Position numbers and translations under genes: made by a program. The notes below the pieces were generated by a model. That model worked only from the letters and a program-made list of their open reading frames with translations, was not told where the DNA came from and ran no database searches. This document shows positions 40,006 to 48,867 of a DNA stretch of 64,000 bases, piece by piece (position 1 is the stretch's first letter; every line of letters begins with the position of its first letter). The stretch comes from Mesorhizobium sp. LNHC252B00 (GTDB lineage: Bacteria > Pseudomonadota > Alphaproteobacteria > Rhizobiales > Rhizobiaceae), in NCBI RefSeq assembly GCF_000502955.1, contig NZ_AYWO01000005.1, positions 356,900-420,899 on the forward strand. Direction: 5' to 3'.

Positions 40006-40290
40006 ATGGGCGCTTACGCCAGTCTGACCTCGAAGGGTCAGCTTACAATTCCAAAAGATGTCCGGGACGCGTTGTCACTCAAAACGGGTGACATGATCGC
40101 CTGGACGGTCATGGATGGCTATCTGATTGGAACGCCGCGCAATCTCGACTTTGCAGACCTCGCCGGATTTCTGGGCGATCCGCCCGGCGGTCCGGCGTCA
40201 CTAGAAGAAATCGACCTCGCGGTGCGGGATGCCGTTGGCAGGCATGTTGTCGGCGGCGGGTCGCAAGGCGGACGAGAGGGCGACGAGTGA
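40006..40290 (+). CDS. AbrB/MazE-type antitoxin, module 2
   Basis: 94 aa. DNA-binding hairpin ASLTSKGQLTIPKDVRDALSLKTGDMIAW and an acidic, Gly-rich tail that ends in GGREGDE. Its last three bases overlap the PIN gene start. It is clearly a relative of the module 1 antitoxin but not a close duplicate. Shine-Dalgarno weak (AAGTAAG). Confidence 0.88.
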   Translation: MGAYASLTSKGQLTIPKDVRDALSLKTGDMIAWTVMDGYLIGTPRNLDFADLAGFLGDPPGGPASLEEIDLAVRDAVGRHVVGGGSQGGREGDE

Positions 40291-40691
40291 CGTCGATCGG
40301 CATTGATACGAACGTTCTGCTTCGAATGGTGCTGAACGATGATGCAGAGCAGCGGGTGAAGGCCCTCGCATTCGGCGAAGGCCTCAGCGCCGGTGCTCCC
40401 GGCTTCGTCAGTTTGATCGTGCTGGTGGAATTCAGCTGGTCGTTGATTTCGCGCTATAGGCTACCGAAAGAGCAGATGCAGGCGGCAATCCAGAGACTGT
40501 TGAAGATCAAGACACTGTTGTTCGAAGATTTCGATGCCATCGTGGTTGCGCTCGAAAGATCGAATTCGCCGCAGGTGGACTTTGCCGATGCATTGATCGC
40601 CGAGCACAATCGAAATCTGGGTTGCTCGCATACAGTCACGTTCGATCAGCGGGCCGCCAAATCCATTGCCAGTATGGAACTGCTCGCATGA
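40287..40691 (+). CDS. PIN-domain toxin, VapC-like, module 2
   Basis: 134 aa, GTG start inside the end of the antitoxin gene. PIN active-site residues are complete: Asp7 (GIDTNVLLR), Glu48 (LVEFSW), Asp98 with Asp101 ([12 protein letters not shown]) and Asp120 (VTFDQRAAK). Its stop overlaps the ruvB start (ATGA), so the module is fused translationally into the ruv operon. Confidence 0.9.
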   Translation: MTSIGIDTNVLLRMVLNDDAEQRVKALAFGEGLSAGAPGFVSLIVLVEFSWSLISRYRLPKEQMQAAIQRLLKIKTLLFEDFDAIVVALERSNSPQVDFADALIAEHNRNLGCSHTVTFDQRAAKSIASMELLA

Positions 40692-41725
40692 GCCTGTCGC
40701 CCCGACTGATTGCGCCCGAAAAACGCGGCGAGGATGCCGAGCAGACCTTGCGGCCGCAGACGCTCGACGATTTCGTCGGCCAGGCAGCGGTGCGGGCCAA
40801 TCTGAAGGTGTTCGTCGAGGCCGCCAAGGGCCGCAACGAAGCGCTCGACCATGTGCTGTTCGTCGGGCCGCCGGGCCTTGGCAAGACGACGCTGGCGCAG
40901 ATCATGGCACGCGAACTCGGCGTCAATTTCCGCTCGACCTCCGGCCCGGTCATCGCCAAGGCCGGCGATCTCGCGGCACTGCTGACCAATCTCGAAGAAG
41001 GCGATGTGCTGTTCATCGACGAGATCCATCGCCTGAGCCCGGCGGTGGAGGAGATCCTCTACCCGGCGATGGAGGATTTCCAGCTCGACCTGATCATCGG
41101 CGAAGGACCGGCGGCGCGCTCGGTCAAGATCGACCTCGCGCGCTTCACCCTGGTCGCCGCCACCACGCGGCTCGGCCTGCTCACCAATCCGCTGCGCGAT
41201 CGTTTCGGCATTCCGGTGCGGCTCAATTTCTACACCGTCGAGGAGCTGGAGCAGATCGTGCGTCGCGGCGCCCGCATCCTGCAGATGGCGCTCGGCGACG
41301 ATGGCGCGCTGGAGATCGCGCGGCGCGCGCGCGGCACGCCACGCATCGCCGGGAGGCTGCTGCGCCGCGTGCGCGATTTCGCCTCGGTCGCCGGCGATGG
41401 TCATGTCAACCGGCAGATCGCCGACGAGGCGTTGACCCGGCTGGAAGTCGACGCGCTCGGCCTAGATGCGCTCGACCGCCGCTATCTGTCGATGATCGCC
41501 CGCAATTTCGGTGGCGGGCCGGTCGGCATCGAGACGATCGCCGCCGGCCTGTCCGAGCCGCGCGACGCCATCGAGGACATCATCGAGCCCTATCTGATCC
41601 AGCAGGGTTTCATCCAGCGCACGCCGCGCGGCCGAATGCTGACGGCCAATGCCTGGCGTCATCTCGGCCTGGATGCGCCGAAGGACCTGGCGCAGCAGCA
41701 GATCAACCTGTTCCAGGAAGAGTAG
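40688..41725 (+). CDS. ruvB: Holliday junction DNA helicase subunit RuvB
   Basis: 345-aa AAA+ motor. RuvB signature: [11 protein letters not shown], Walker [15 protein letters not shown], Walker [14 protein letters not shown], the [14 protein letters not shown] beta hairpin region, and a C-terminal winged helix ending [14 protein letters not shown]. The ATG at 40688 overlaps the stop of the preceding toxin gene by four bases. Confidence 0.97.
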   Translation: MSLSPRLIAPEKRGEDAEQTLRPQTLDDFVGQAAVRANLKVFVEAAKGRNEALDHVLFVGPPGLGKTTLAQIMARELGVNFRSTSGPVIAKAGDLAALLTNLEEGDVLFIDEIHRLSPAVEEILYPAMEDFQLDLIIGEGPAARSVKIDLARFTLVAATTRLGLLTNPLRDRFGIPVRLNFYTVEELEQIVRRGARILQMALGDDGALEIARRARGTPRIAGRLLRRVRDFASVAGDGHVNRQIADEALTRLEVDALGLDALDRRYLSMIARNFGGGPVGIETIAAGLSEPRDAIEDIIEPYLIQQGFIQRTPRGRMLTANAWRHLGLDAPKDLAQQQINLFQEE

Positions 41726-41880
41726 TTTTCCGAGAAGGCCGCTGCCCGGCCTGACGGCACCGAAGCCACCAGCACTAGCAACGCCGCCGACAAGGTCTTG
41801 ATCATCGCCGTCAACAGTGCCATCCGATGCTATGTCCCGCGAGGAACAGGTGCCTCGTCGGGACTGAAAAAGGAAGCGCA

Positions 41881-42357
41881 ATGGGCGATCATGGTGATTC
41901 GGCTCCGCTGCTGGCCGGACTTTCCGGCGCGCTGACGACGTTCGGCCACCGGCTGATGGCGCGGGTCTATTATGCCGACACCGATTTCTCGGGTGTCGTC
42001 TATCATGCGCGCTATCTCGAATTCTTCGAACGCGGCCGCTCCGACTATCTGAGACTCACCGGCGTGCATCACACCGAGCTTGCCGACGGCAAGCATGGCG
42101 AAAGAATTGTCTGGGTGGTGCGGCGCATGGAGATCGATTTTCGCGGCCCCGCCCGCATCGACGACATCCTGACGGTCGACACAAGCACCGAGGACATTTC
42201 CGGCGCGCGCATCTTCATGGCGCAGCAGCTCAAGCGCGGCGACGACGTGCTGGTGGAGGCCAAGGTCGAGGCGGCGATCATTGGCGAGAATGGCCGGCCA
42301 AGACGCTTTCCCAGGGAATGGGTGGCGGCGTTCATGCCCAAGGCCGCCGCCGACTAG
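41881..42357 (+). CDS. ybgC: Tol-Pal associated acyl-CoA thioesterase YbgC
   Basis: 158-aa hotdog-fold thioesterase. Motif YYADTDFSGVVYHARYLEFFERGR contains the catalytic Asp; the remainder, DFRGPARIDDILTVDT, fits the family. YbgC accompanies the Tol operon and links phospholipid metabolism to envelope division. The ATG at 41881 is preceded by AGGAAG. Confidence 0.94.
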   Translation: MGDHGDSAPLLAGLSGALTTFGHRLMARVYYADTDFSGVVYHARYLEFFERGRSDYLRLTGVHHTELADGKHGERIVWVVRRMEIDFRGPARIDDILTVDTSTEDISGARIFMAQQLKRGDDVLVEAKVEAAIIGENGRPRRFPREWVAAFMPKAAAD

Positions 42358-42630
42358 CCCCGTTGCGATCAATTTGGCATGGCTTGCGCGTTGCCCCCTG
42401 GGCGTGGCAATGCGCCGCGCCTTATGTACTAACCCATCCTTAACCATAACGGTTCATGAAGAGATTGGTGAAGATTGGCGTGATCGTGCGCCTTCCTTTC
42501 ACCAATATTTGCCCCGAAAAGGCCGCTAACGGCACAGATTGGGGTTGTTCCGGTAGCTTCGTGCGAACCGACCACAAGGGATGCCAGGGGCCAGCCACCA
42601 GCTTCGCCCGGAAATCTTAAGGACGTAACG

Positions 42631-43341
42631 ATGGAAAATATCGCACTCGCCGACCCGGGCGCGCAATTGTCGATTTGGGCGCTGTTCAGCCAGGCCAGCT
42701 GGGTGGTCAAGCTGGTCATGATCGGCTTGCTCTGCGCTTCGGTCTGGACCTGGGCGATCATCGTCGACAAGCTGGTTTCCTACGCCCGCATGCGGCTGGC
42801 GCTCAACCGGTTCGAGCAGGTGTTCTGGTCGGGGCAATCGCTCGAAGAGCTTTACCGGACGCTTGCCGACCGCAAGACCACCGGCATGGGCGCCATTTTC
42901 GTGGCTGCGATGCGCGAGTGGAAGAAGAGCTTCGAGAAGGGCGCGAAAACGCCACTCGGGCTGCAGACCCGCATCGACAAAGCGATGGATCTGGCGCTGA
43001 CCCGCGAAATGGAAAAGCTGGAGGGTCGCCTCGGCTTCCTCGCCACAACCGGCTCGGCGGCACCCTTCATCGGCCTGTTCGGCACCGTCATCGGCATCAT
43101 GACGTCGTTCCAGGCGATTGCCGGTTCCAAGAATACCAGTCTCGCGGTGGTTGCGCCCGGCATTGCCGAAGCGCTGCTGGCGACAGCCATTGGCCTGCTC
43201 GCCGCCATCCCCGCCGTCATTGCCTACAACAAGCTGTCGTCGGACGCGAGCAAGATAGCGGTGCGCATGGAAGGGTTCTCCGACGAGTTCTCCGCCATAC
43301 TCTCGCGCCAAATCGATGAAAAAGTGGCCCCCAAGGCCTGA
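42631..43341 (+). CDS. tolQ: TolQ proton channel
   Basis: 236 aa, three membrane helices with the large cytoplasmic loop between the first two. Conserved pore segments TGSAAPFIGLFGTVIGIMTSF and IAEALLATAIGLLAAIPAVIAYN are present. With TolR it forms the motor that energises TolA for outer-membrane invagination during division. AAGGACG precedes the ATG. First gene of tolQRAB-pal-cpoB. Confidence 0.97.
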   Translation: MENIALADPGAQLSIWALFSQASWVVKLVMIGLLCASVWTWAIIVDKLVSYARMRLALNRFEQVFWSGQSLEELYRTLADRKTTGMGAIFVAAMREWKKSFEKGAKTPLGLQTRIDKAMDLALTREMEKLEGRLGFLATTGSAAPFIGLFGTVIGIMTSFQAIAGSKNTSLAVVAPGIAEALLATAIGLLAAIPAVIAYNKLSSDASKIAVRMEGFSDEFSAILSRQIDEKVAPKA

Positions 43342-43351
43342 GGAGTAGCAG

Positions 43352-43804
43352 ATGGGTATGTCCATGGGCATGGGAGGACGCGGCGGGCGCGGCCACAGGC
43401 GGCGCGGCCGTCACCATGCACTGATGTCCGAGATCAACGTCACGCCGATGGTCGACGTGATGCTGGTGCTGCTGATCATCTTCATGGTCGCCGCACCGAT
43501 GCTGACGGTCGGCGTGCCGATCGACCTGCCGGACACGCAAGCCAAGGCGATGAATGCCGACACGCAGCCGATCACCGTCTCGATCAACGCCGCCGGCCAG
43601 ATATTCCTCCAGGAAACCGAGATCCCGATCGAGGAACTCGTGGCCAAGCTGCAGGCGATCTCGAAGACCGGCTATGAAGAGCGCATCTTCATCCGTGGCG
43701 ACAAGTCCACCGACTATGGCACGGCGATGAAGGTGATGGCCCGCATTTCGGCTGCCGGCTACAAGAACATCGGCCTCGTTTCGTTGCAGGAACAGGATCA
43801 GTAG
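43352..43804 (+). CDS. tolR: TolR
   Basis: 150 aa. A Met/Gly/Arg/His-rich N-terminal stretch (to about 24) precedes the single membrane helix, whose conserved proton-relay aspartate is Asp35 (TPMVDVMLVLLIIFMVAAP). The periplasmic domain follows (PIDLPDTQAKAM; GDKSTDYGTAMKVMARI). Ten nucleotides after tolQ. Confidence 0.95.
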   Translation: MGMSMGMGGRGGRGHRRRGRHHALMSEINVTPMVDVMLVLLIIFMVAAPMLTVGVPIDLPDTQAKAMNADTQPITVSINAAGQIFLQETEIPIEELVAKLQAISKTGYEERIFIRGDKSTDYGTAMKVMARISAAGYKNIGLVSLQEQDQ

Positions 43805-43812
43805 ACAAGAAG

Positions 43813-44970
43813 ATGAAGACCGGCCTCACCACATCGGTGATCTTGCATGCTGCGGCGCTGACCTTCGGCCTGTTCACACTGACGGCGCCGGCCGCGCTCC
43901 CGTCCTCCGATGTCGAGTCGGTGGCGGTCGATATCGTGCCGATGGAAGCCATCGCGCAGACGCTGCAGGGCGACAAGAAGGCCGTGATGCATGAAAAGCC
44001 GGCACCGGTGCCGACCCAGCGCCCGGACGTCGTTCCCGATGAGCAGAAGGTGGGCGAAAACAGCGTCGATACAGACAAGCCGATAACGCCAGAAGCCAAG
44101 CCCAAGCCCGTCGACATGACCTCGGCTCCGCCGCCGGCGCCGACCCCGATCGAGAAGCCGAAGCCCGAGGACGTGCCGAAGCCGCAGGAAAAGCCCAAGC
44201 CTACGCCGGCAACGGAAGTGGCGCCGGCGCCGACGCCCAAGGAAGAGGTCAAGCCCGAGCCGGTCAAGCAAGTCGATCCCAAGCCAACACCGGTCAAGCC
44301 GGCGCCGACCCCGCCGCCGCAGGACAAGACAGCGGCCATCGATCCGACGCCCGAGGTCAAGCCGGATGCCGTCGCTGAAGCCATAGCGCAGGAGCCGCCC
44401 GCCGAAGCGACGCAACTGCCCGACTCGGCGCCCGCGCCGGAGGCCCGGCCGAAGCCGCAACCGGCACAGGCCGAAAGCGCCAAGGCGCCGGACCGCAAGG
44501 ATGCCGACAAGCCGGTCAAGGAGGCCTCGTCGAAGCCGAAGTCCGACGACAAGCAATTCAACGCCGACGAGATTTCCGCTCTCCTCGACAAGCAGAAGCC
44601 ATCCGGCGGCGGCGCCAAGCGCTCGACGCAGCAGGCGTCGCTCGGCGGCGACAAGGATCAGGGCCAGAAGCTTTCCAGGTCGGAAATGGGCGCCCTGGAA
44701 AGCCAGCTCGGCGGCTGCTGGACCCTTCCCGCGGGCCTTGAAGGTTCCGAGAATTTCGTCGTCGTGGTGCGGTTCAACCTGGATGCCTCCGGCAAGCTGG
44801 ACGGACGACCGGCCGTCGAAAAGTCGAGCGGAAGTCGTCAGTTCGACGAAAGCGCCGTCCGCGCGGTGCAAAAATGCGATGTCACCGGCCTGCAGGTTCC
44901 CGCGGGCAAGCAGGACATCTGGGCGGACGTCCGCGTCACCTTCGATCCTAGGGAGATGCTGGGTCTCTAG
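43813..44970 (+). CDS. tolA: TolA
   Basis: 385 aa. One N-terminal membrane helix ([18 protein letters not shown]), a long Pro/Lys/Ala-rich periplasmic spacer (about 55-250) of PxxK-type low-complexity repeats, and a compact C-terminal domain ([18 protein letters not shown] to [11 protein letters not shown]) of the TonB/TolA type. The spacer spans the periplasm to reach TolB and Pal. Confidence 0.93.
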   Translation: MKTGLTTSVILHAAALTFGLFTLTAPAALPSSDVESVAVDIVPMEAIAQTLQGDKKAVMHEKPAPVPTQRPDVVPDEQKVGENSVDTDKPITPEAKPKPVDMTSAPPPAPTPIEKPKPEDVPKPQEKPKPTPATEVAPAPTPKEEVKPEPVKQVDPKPTPVKPAPTPPPQDKTAAIDPTPEVKPDAVAEAIAQEPPAEATQLPDSAPAPEARPKPQPAQAESAKAPDRKDADKPVKEASSKPKSDDKQFNADEISALLDKQKPSGGGAKRSTQQASLGGDKDQGQKLSRSEMGALESQLGGCWTLPAGLEGSENFVVVVRFNLDASGKLDGRPAVEKSSGSRQFDESAVRAVQKCDVTGLQVPAGKQDIWADVRVTFDPREMLGL

Positions 44971-45010
44971 GGCCCGAGTATCCGAAAATCAGTACGAGAA
45001 GCGAGAAGAC

Positions 45011-46321
45011 ATGAAATCAATCCTCAAGCCGCTCCTGATGGTCGCAGCAATGGCGATGGGCATGACCGCGGCGGGCACGTTGCCGGCGCTGGCGCTCGTC
45101 GAGCTCAACGTCAACAAGGGCAATGTCGAGCCGCTGCCGATCGCCATCACCGACTTCCAGGGCGGCGATGCGCTTGGCGCGCAGATCTCGCAGATCGTCA
45201 CCGCCGACCTGAAGCGTTCGGGGCTGTTTGCGCCGATCGACAAGAGCGCCTTTATCGAGAAGATCACCAACCCGGATGCAGCGCCGCGCTTCGATGACTG
45301 GAAGGTCATCAACGCGCAGGCTCTGGTCACCGGCAGCGTCAGCAAGGAAGCCGACGGCCGTATCCGTGCCCAATACCGGCTTTGGGACACCTTTGCCGGC
45401 CAGCAGATGTCCGGCGAGCAGTTCTTCGCCAACGATGCCAATCAGCGGCGTGTCGCCCACATCATCGCCGACGCCATCTATGAGCGGCTGACCGGCGAAA
45501 AAGGCTATTTCGACACACGCGTTGTCTTCATCGACGAATCCGGCGCCAAGAACGCGCGCAAGAAACGCCTCGCCATCATGGACCAGGACGGCGCCAACAT
45601 CCGCTATCTCTCGGATGGCAAGTCGATCGTGCTGACGCCGCGTTTCTCGCCGAACCGGCAAGAAATCACCTACATGTCCTATGAGAGCGGCCAGCCGCGG
45701 GTCTACCTGCTGCAGATCGAGACCGGCCAGCGCGAACTGGTCGGAAATTTCCCCGGCATGACTTTTGCGCCGCGCTTTTCGCCCGACGGCCAGAAGGTGA
45801 TCATGAGCCTGCTGCGCGACGACGGCAATTCCAACATCTTCGCCATGGATCTGCGCAGCCGCTCGACGACTCGGTTGACCAATTCGACCGCCATCGACAC
45901 CTCCCCCTCCTATTCGCCGGACGGCAGCCAGGTGGTGTTCACCTCCGATCGCGGCGGCCGTGCACAGATCTACGTGATGGGCGCCGATGGCTCGGGCCAG
46001 AACCGCATCTCGTTTGGCGACGGCGTCTATTCGACGCCTGTATGGTCGCCGCGCGGCGATCTCATCGCCTTTACCAAGCAGACCGGTGGCGAATTCCAGA
46101 TCGGCGTCATGAAGACCGATGGCTCCGGCGAGCGCATCCTGTCCTCCGGCTTCCAGCAGGAGGGACCGACCTGGGCGCCGAACGGCCGCGTGCTGATGTT
46201 CTTCCGCGACTCCGCCGGCGGGCCCAAGCTTGTGTCGGTCGATCTTACCGGCCGCAACGAGCAGTCGATCCCGACCACGAACTTCGCTTCGGACCCAGCC
46301 TGGTCGCCGCTGCTCGAGTAA
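45011..46321 (+). CDS. tolB: TolB
   Basis: 436 aa, periplasmic. Signal peptide 1-27 ([21 protein letters not shown]). An N-terminal alpha/beta domain ([18 protein letters not shown]) is followed by a six-bladed beta-propeller seen as repeated PD40 motifs ([36 protein letters not shown]). Binds Pal. The start at 45011 lies 40 nt after tolA; no other start gives the signal peptide. Confidence 0.96.
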   Translation: MKSILKPLLMVAAMAMGMTAAGTLPALALVELNVNKGNVEPLPIAITDFQGGDALGAQISQIVTADLKRSGLFAPIDKSAFIEKITNPDAAPRFDDWKVINAQALVTGSVSKEADGRIRAQYRLWDTFAGQQMSGEQFFANDANQRRVAHIIADAIYERLTGEKGYFDTRVVFIDESGAKNARKKRLAIMDQDGANIRYLSDGKSIVLTPRFSPNRQEITYMSYESGQPRVYLLQIETGQRELVGNFPGMTFAPRFSPDGQKVIMSLLRDDGNSNIFAMDLRSRSTTRLTNSTAIDTSPSYSPDGSQVVFTSDRGGRAQIYVMGADGSGQNRISFGDGVYSTPVWSPRGDLIAFTKQTGGEFQIGVMKTDGSGERILSSGFQQEGPTWAPNGRVLMFFRDSAGGPKLVSVDLTGRNEQSIPTTNFASDPAWSPLLE

Positions 46322-46326
46322 GAGGC

Positions 46327-46345
46327 GAATTGGAGAAATGACGAA
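46327..46345. repeat. Left inverted repeat flanking the four-helix gene
   Basis: 19-nt arm GAATTGGAGAAATGACGAA, 5 nt after the tolB stop. Its reverse complement matches the right arm (46753-46771) at 17 of 19 positions. Additional GAATTGAAG-like units lie beside both arms. Confidence 0.65.
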
Positions 46346-46359
46346 TTGAAGAATCGAAG

Positions 46360-46737
46360 ATGGAGAAACCGGCGAATTATATTAAGCGTGCGAAGGATCT
46401 AGAAGTTTATAAGCGCGCTTATGCGGTTTCTCTTGACGTACATAAAGCTACGCTCGCTTTCCCGAAGATTGAGCAATACGCTTTGGCCGATCAGTTGCGT
46501 CGTTCCAGCAAGGGAATCTGCGCCAATCTGGCTGAGGGATTTGCCAAGCAGACACACTCCAGACCGGAATTCGCACGGTTCGTTTCGATGGCGATGGGCT
46601 CGTGCAGCGAAGCGGAGACGTGGATATCTTACGCGTTCGATCTGGAATACATCAGCCGAGCGCAATGCGACGAGTGGCTGCAAGCATATGCGCATGTCCA
46701 CGGCATGCTGATCAATCTGAGAGAAAAGCTGAAGTGA
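46360..46737 (+). CDS. Four-helix-bundle protein (23S rRNA intervening-sequence-like)
   Basis: 125 aa, family TIGR02436/S23. The core DLEVYKRAYAVSLDVHK, LRRSSKGICANLAEGF, FVSMAMGSCSEAETWISYAFDL matches proteins encoded in 23S rRNA intervening sequences and at scattered loci; some relatives (bAvd) partner retroelements. Codon use and base content look lower in GC than the neighbouring tol genes. Lies between tolB and pal, flanked by inverted repeats, which suggests an acquired cassette. Function unknown. Confidence 0.88.
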   Translation: MEKPANYIKRAKDLEVYKRAYAVSLDVHKATLAFPKIEQYALADQLRRSSKGICANLAEGFAKQTHSRPEFARFVSMAMGSCSEAETWISYAFDLEYISRAQCDEWLQAYAHVHGMLINLREKLK

Positions 46738-46752
46738 ATTGTCCCGACGGGG

Positions 46753-46771
46753 TTCGTCATTTCATCAATTC
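46753..46771. repeat. Right inverted repeat flanking the four-helix gene
   Basis: TTCGTCATTTCATCAATTC, 17/19 match to the reverse complement of the left arm at 46327-46345. Further on lies TCTTCAATTC, related to the left-hand GAATTGAAGA unit. The two arms enclose about 445 bp. Confidence 0.65.
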
Positions 46772-46979
46772 CTCAGCTCTTCAATTCCCCTTTTTTCCAT
46801 CACCTCGTCGCGTTTTGGCCGCATTTCCGCCTAGGGTCCGCGCCAACTGTGACCACGGACAAAGAGGTTGCGGACGGCAGCCTAAACCAAATTTTAACCG
46901 TGTTTCTTGAATGCCGGTTAACCCAAACGTGGTTACTGGGTGATCAACGAAATCACTCGAAATGCGAAGGAGAGGCGGC

Positions 46980-47486
46980 ATGGGCCGTATCGCAGCACTT
47001 ACCAGAAACCCAGTCATGATCGCGCTGGTGGCGATGCTCGCCATTGCCGGTTGCGCCTCGAAGAAGACGCCGAACAACGCGGCTGATCTTGGCCTCAACG
47101 GCGCCGGCGCGGCAACTCCCGGATCGGCGCAGGACTTTACCGTCAATATCGGCGACCGCATCTTCTTCGATACGGACTCGACCTCGATCCGTGCCGATGC
47201 GCAAACGACGCTGGCTCGCCAGGCACAGTGGCTTAACCAGTACAAGCAGTATGCTATCGTCATCGAAGGCCATGCCGACGAACGCGGCACGCGTGAATAC
47301 AATCTGGCGCTCGGCGCCCGCCGCGCTGCCGCCACCCGCGACTTCCTCGTCGCCAAGGGCGTCTCGGCCAGCCGTCTGAAGACCATTTCCTACGGCAAGG
47401 AACGTCCGGTCGCGGTGTGCGACGACATCTCCTGCTGGTCGCAGAACCGCCGTGCGGTCACCACGCTCAGCGGCACCGGTTCCTGA
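46980..47486 (+). CDS. pal: Peptidoglycan-associated lipoprotein Pal
   Basis: 168 aa. Lipoprotein signal with lipobox ending at Cys25 (AIAGC). The C-terminal OmpA-like domain binds peptidoglycan (FFDTDSTSI, EGHADERGTREYNLALGARRA). AGGAG precedes the ATG at 46980; the ATG at 46962 would place this SD inside the gene and is not preferred. Anchors the outer membrane to the wall through TolB. Confidence 0.96.
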   Translation: MGRIAALTRNPVMIALVAMLAIAGCASKKTPNNAADLGLNGAGAATPGSAQDFTVNIGDRIFFDTDSTSIRADAQTTLARQAQWLNQYKQYAIVIEGHADERGTREYNLALGARRAAATRDFLVAKGVSASRLKTISYGKERPVAVCDDISCWSQNRRAVTTLSGTGS

Positions 47487-47558
47487 GGCGGCGTGCAGCC
47501 GGTCGCGCGTCAAAAGAACGCGCGGCGTACAGCGGTAAAAATGCAACATACCTATGCG

Positions 47559-47585
47559 AAAGGCGGCCTCCGGGCCGCCTTTTTC
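47559..47585 (+). terminator. Terminator after pal
   Basis: Stem AAAGGCGGCC / GGCCGCCTTT around TCCG, then T run (47559-47585), 73 nt after pal. cpoB follows after a further 125 nt and probably has its own promoter or read-through. Confidence 0.88.
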
Positions 47586-47710
47586 ATATCCGGATGTCGG
47601 AAACAAAATTTGGCCGAAGTCTCGGCTCCTGCTATGAGCCGAAGGCGCTTGGCTGGTCCCATTCTGATTGGAAGGCGCGAACAAGCTAACGAAATCACGG
47701 CGAGAGGCAC

Positions 47711-48808
47711 ATGCATTTGAGATCGGTTTTGAGCGGCACGCTTGCGCTGCTGCTTCTATCAGGCGTCACCGCCTCGGCTAGCGGCCCCGGGGCGAACGGC
47801 TCAGGGCAATCCAGCGAAAGCGGCTTTTCCTTCCACCTGCCCAGCATCGAACTGCCCGGCATTTTCGGTCAAAAGAAAAAGCCGGACCAGGTTCAGATGG
47901 TGCAGTCCGATCCTGCCGCCGTCACCAGCGTGGAAGAGCAGCTGCGGCAGATGAACGGCAAGATCGAGGAACTTAATTTCCAGGTCCTGCAAATGCAGGA
48001 ACAGATCCGCAAGCAGCAGGAAGACAACGAATTCCGCTTCCAGCAGCTTGAAGGCGGTGGCACGCAAGGCGGACAGCCGCCGGCACAGAAGAAATCCGAT
48101 GCCACCACCGGCAGCGACACCAACGTGGCAGCGGCCCCGGCAACGCAGCCGCCTGCCGCGCCCGGCAACAACCAGTCAGCAGGCGGCAAAACGGTCGAGG
48201 ACGTCATCGTCGAGTCTCCCGATGGCGACCCTGGCAAGGTTATTCCCGGTACGGGAGCGCCTGAAAAGACCTTCGGAACCATCACCGTCGACAAGAACGG
48301 CAATGTCGTTGATGCCGGCGGCAACACTCAGTCGACCACGCCTGCGCAGGATACCGCGCCAGCCACCGGCGCGCCGGCCAAGACCGGCAAATCCGATACG
48401 GTGATCGCGGCATTGCCCGCCACCAACGACCCTGAGGAGCTCTACCGCAACTCCTACCAGTTCATCCTCTCAGGCGATTACGGCACCGCCGAACAGGGTT
48501 TCCGCGACCACATCGCCCGTTTCCCCAAGGATGCGAAGGCGGCGGACGCGCATTACTGGCTGGGCGAGTCGCTGCTCGGCCAGCAGAAATACCGTGACGC
48601 TGCGGAGACTTTCCTTGCCGCCAGCAAGGACTACCCCAAGGCCAAAAAGGCTCCCGACATGCTGCTGAAGCTCGGCGTGTCGCTGGTCGGCCTCAAGCAG
48701 CATGATGTGGCCTGTGCCACCTTCAGCGAAATAGGCAAGCGCTACCCCGACGTTTCCGGTGCGCTCAAAGAACGCATCAAGCAGGAGAAAGCCCTGGCTG
48801 CGTGCTGA
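47711..48808 (+). CDS. cpoB: Tol-Pal system protein CpoB (YbgF)
   Basis: 365 aa. Signal peptide 1-23 (VLSGTLALLLLSGVTASA). A trimerising coiled coil at about 75-120 (EEQLRQMNGKIEELNFQVLQ), a long Pro/Ala/Gly/Thr linker, and a C-terminal TPR domain starting at LYRNSYQFILSGDYGTAEQGF. In E. coli CpoB coordinates PBP1B with Tol during division. Last Tol-Pal gene here. Confidence 0.93.
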   Translation: MHLRSVLSGTLALLLLSGVTASASGPGANGSGQSSESGFSFHLPSIELPGIFGQKKKPDQVQMVQSDPAAVTSVEEQLRQMNGKIEELNFQVLQMQEQIRKQQEDNEFRFQQLEGGGTQGGQPPAQKKSDATTGSDTNVAAAPATQPPAAPGNNQSAGGKTVEDVIVESPDGDPGKVIPGTGAPEKTFGTITVDKNGNVVDAGGNTQSTTPAQDTAPATGAPAKTGKSDTVIAALPATNDPEELYRNSYQFILSGDYGTAEQGFRDHIARFPKDAKAADAHYWLGESLLGQQKYRDAAETFLAASKDYPKAKKAPDMLLKLGVSLVGLKQHDVACATFSEIGKRYPDVSGALKERIKQEKALAAC

Positions 48809-48817
48809 TCCTTTTCA

Positions 48818-48866
48818 CGCATGTCGTTGCCCCGGAACCGGGACCAACCCTAAGGTGACATGCATT
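48818..48866. repeat. GATGCATGTCG palindromic repeat, copy C
   Basis: GCATGTCG (48819-48826) and TGACATGC (48855-48862) around a CCCCGGAACCGGGACCA core. Same family as copies A and B but more diverged. It ends just before the tilS start codon. Confidence 0.7.
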
Positions 48867-48867
48867 G

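Noticed and set aside
42421..42470. CtrA-type box upstream of tolQ
   Set aside because: Only one TTAA half-site (TTAACC, followed by ATAACGGTTCA); the second half at N7 spacing is missing.
43990..44500. Tandem repeats in tolA as a possible CRISPR or minisatellite
   Set aside because: They are codon-level Pro/Lys/Ala low complexity of the TolA spacer, without constant repeats and unique spacers.
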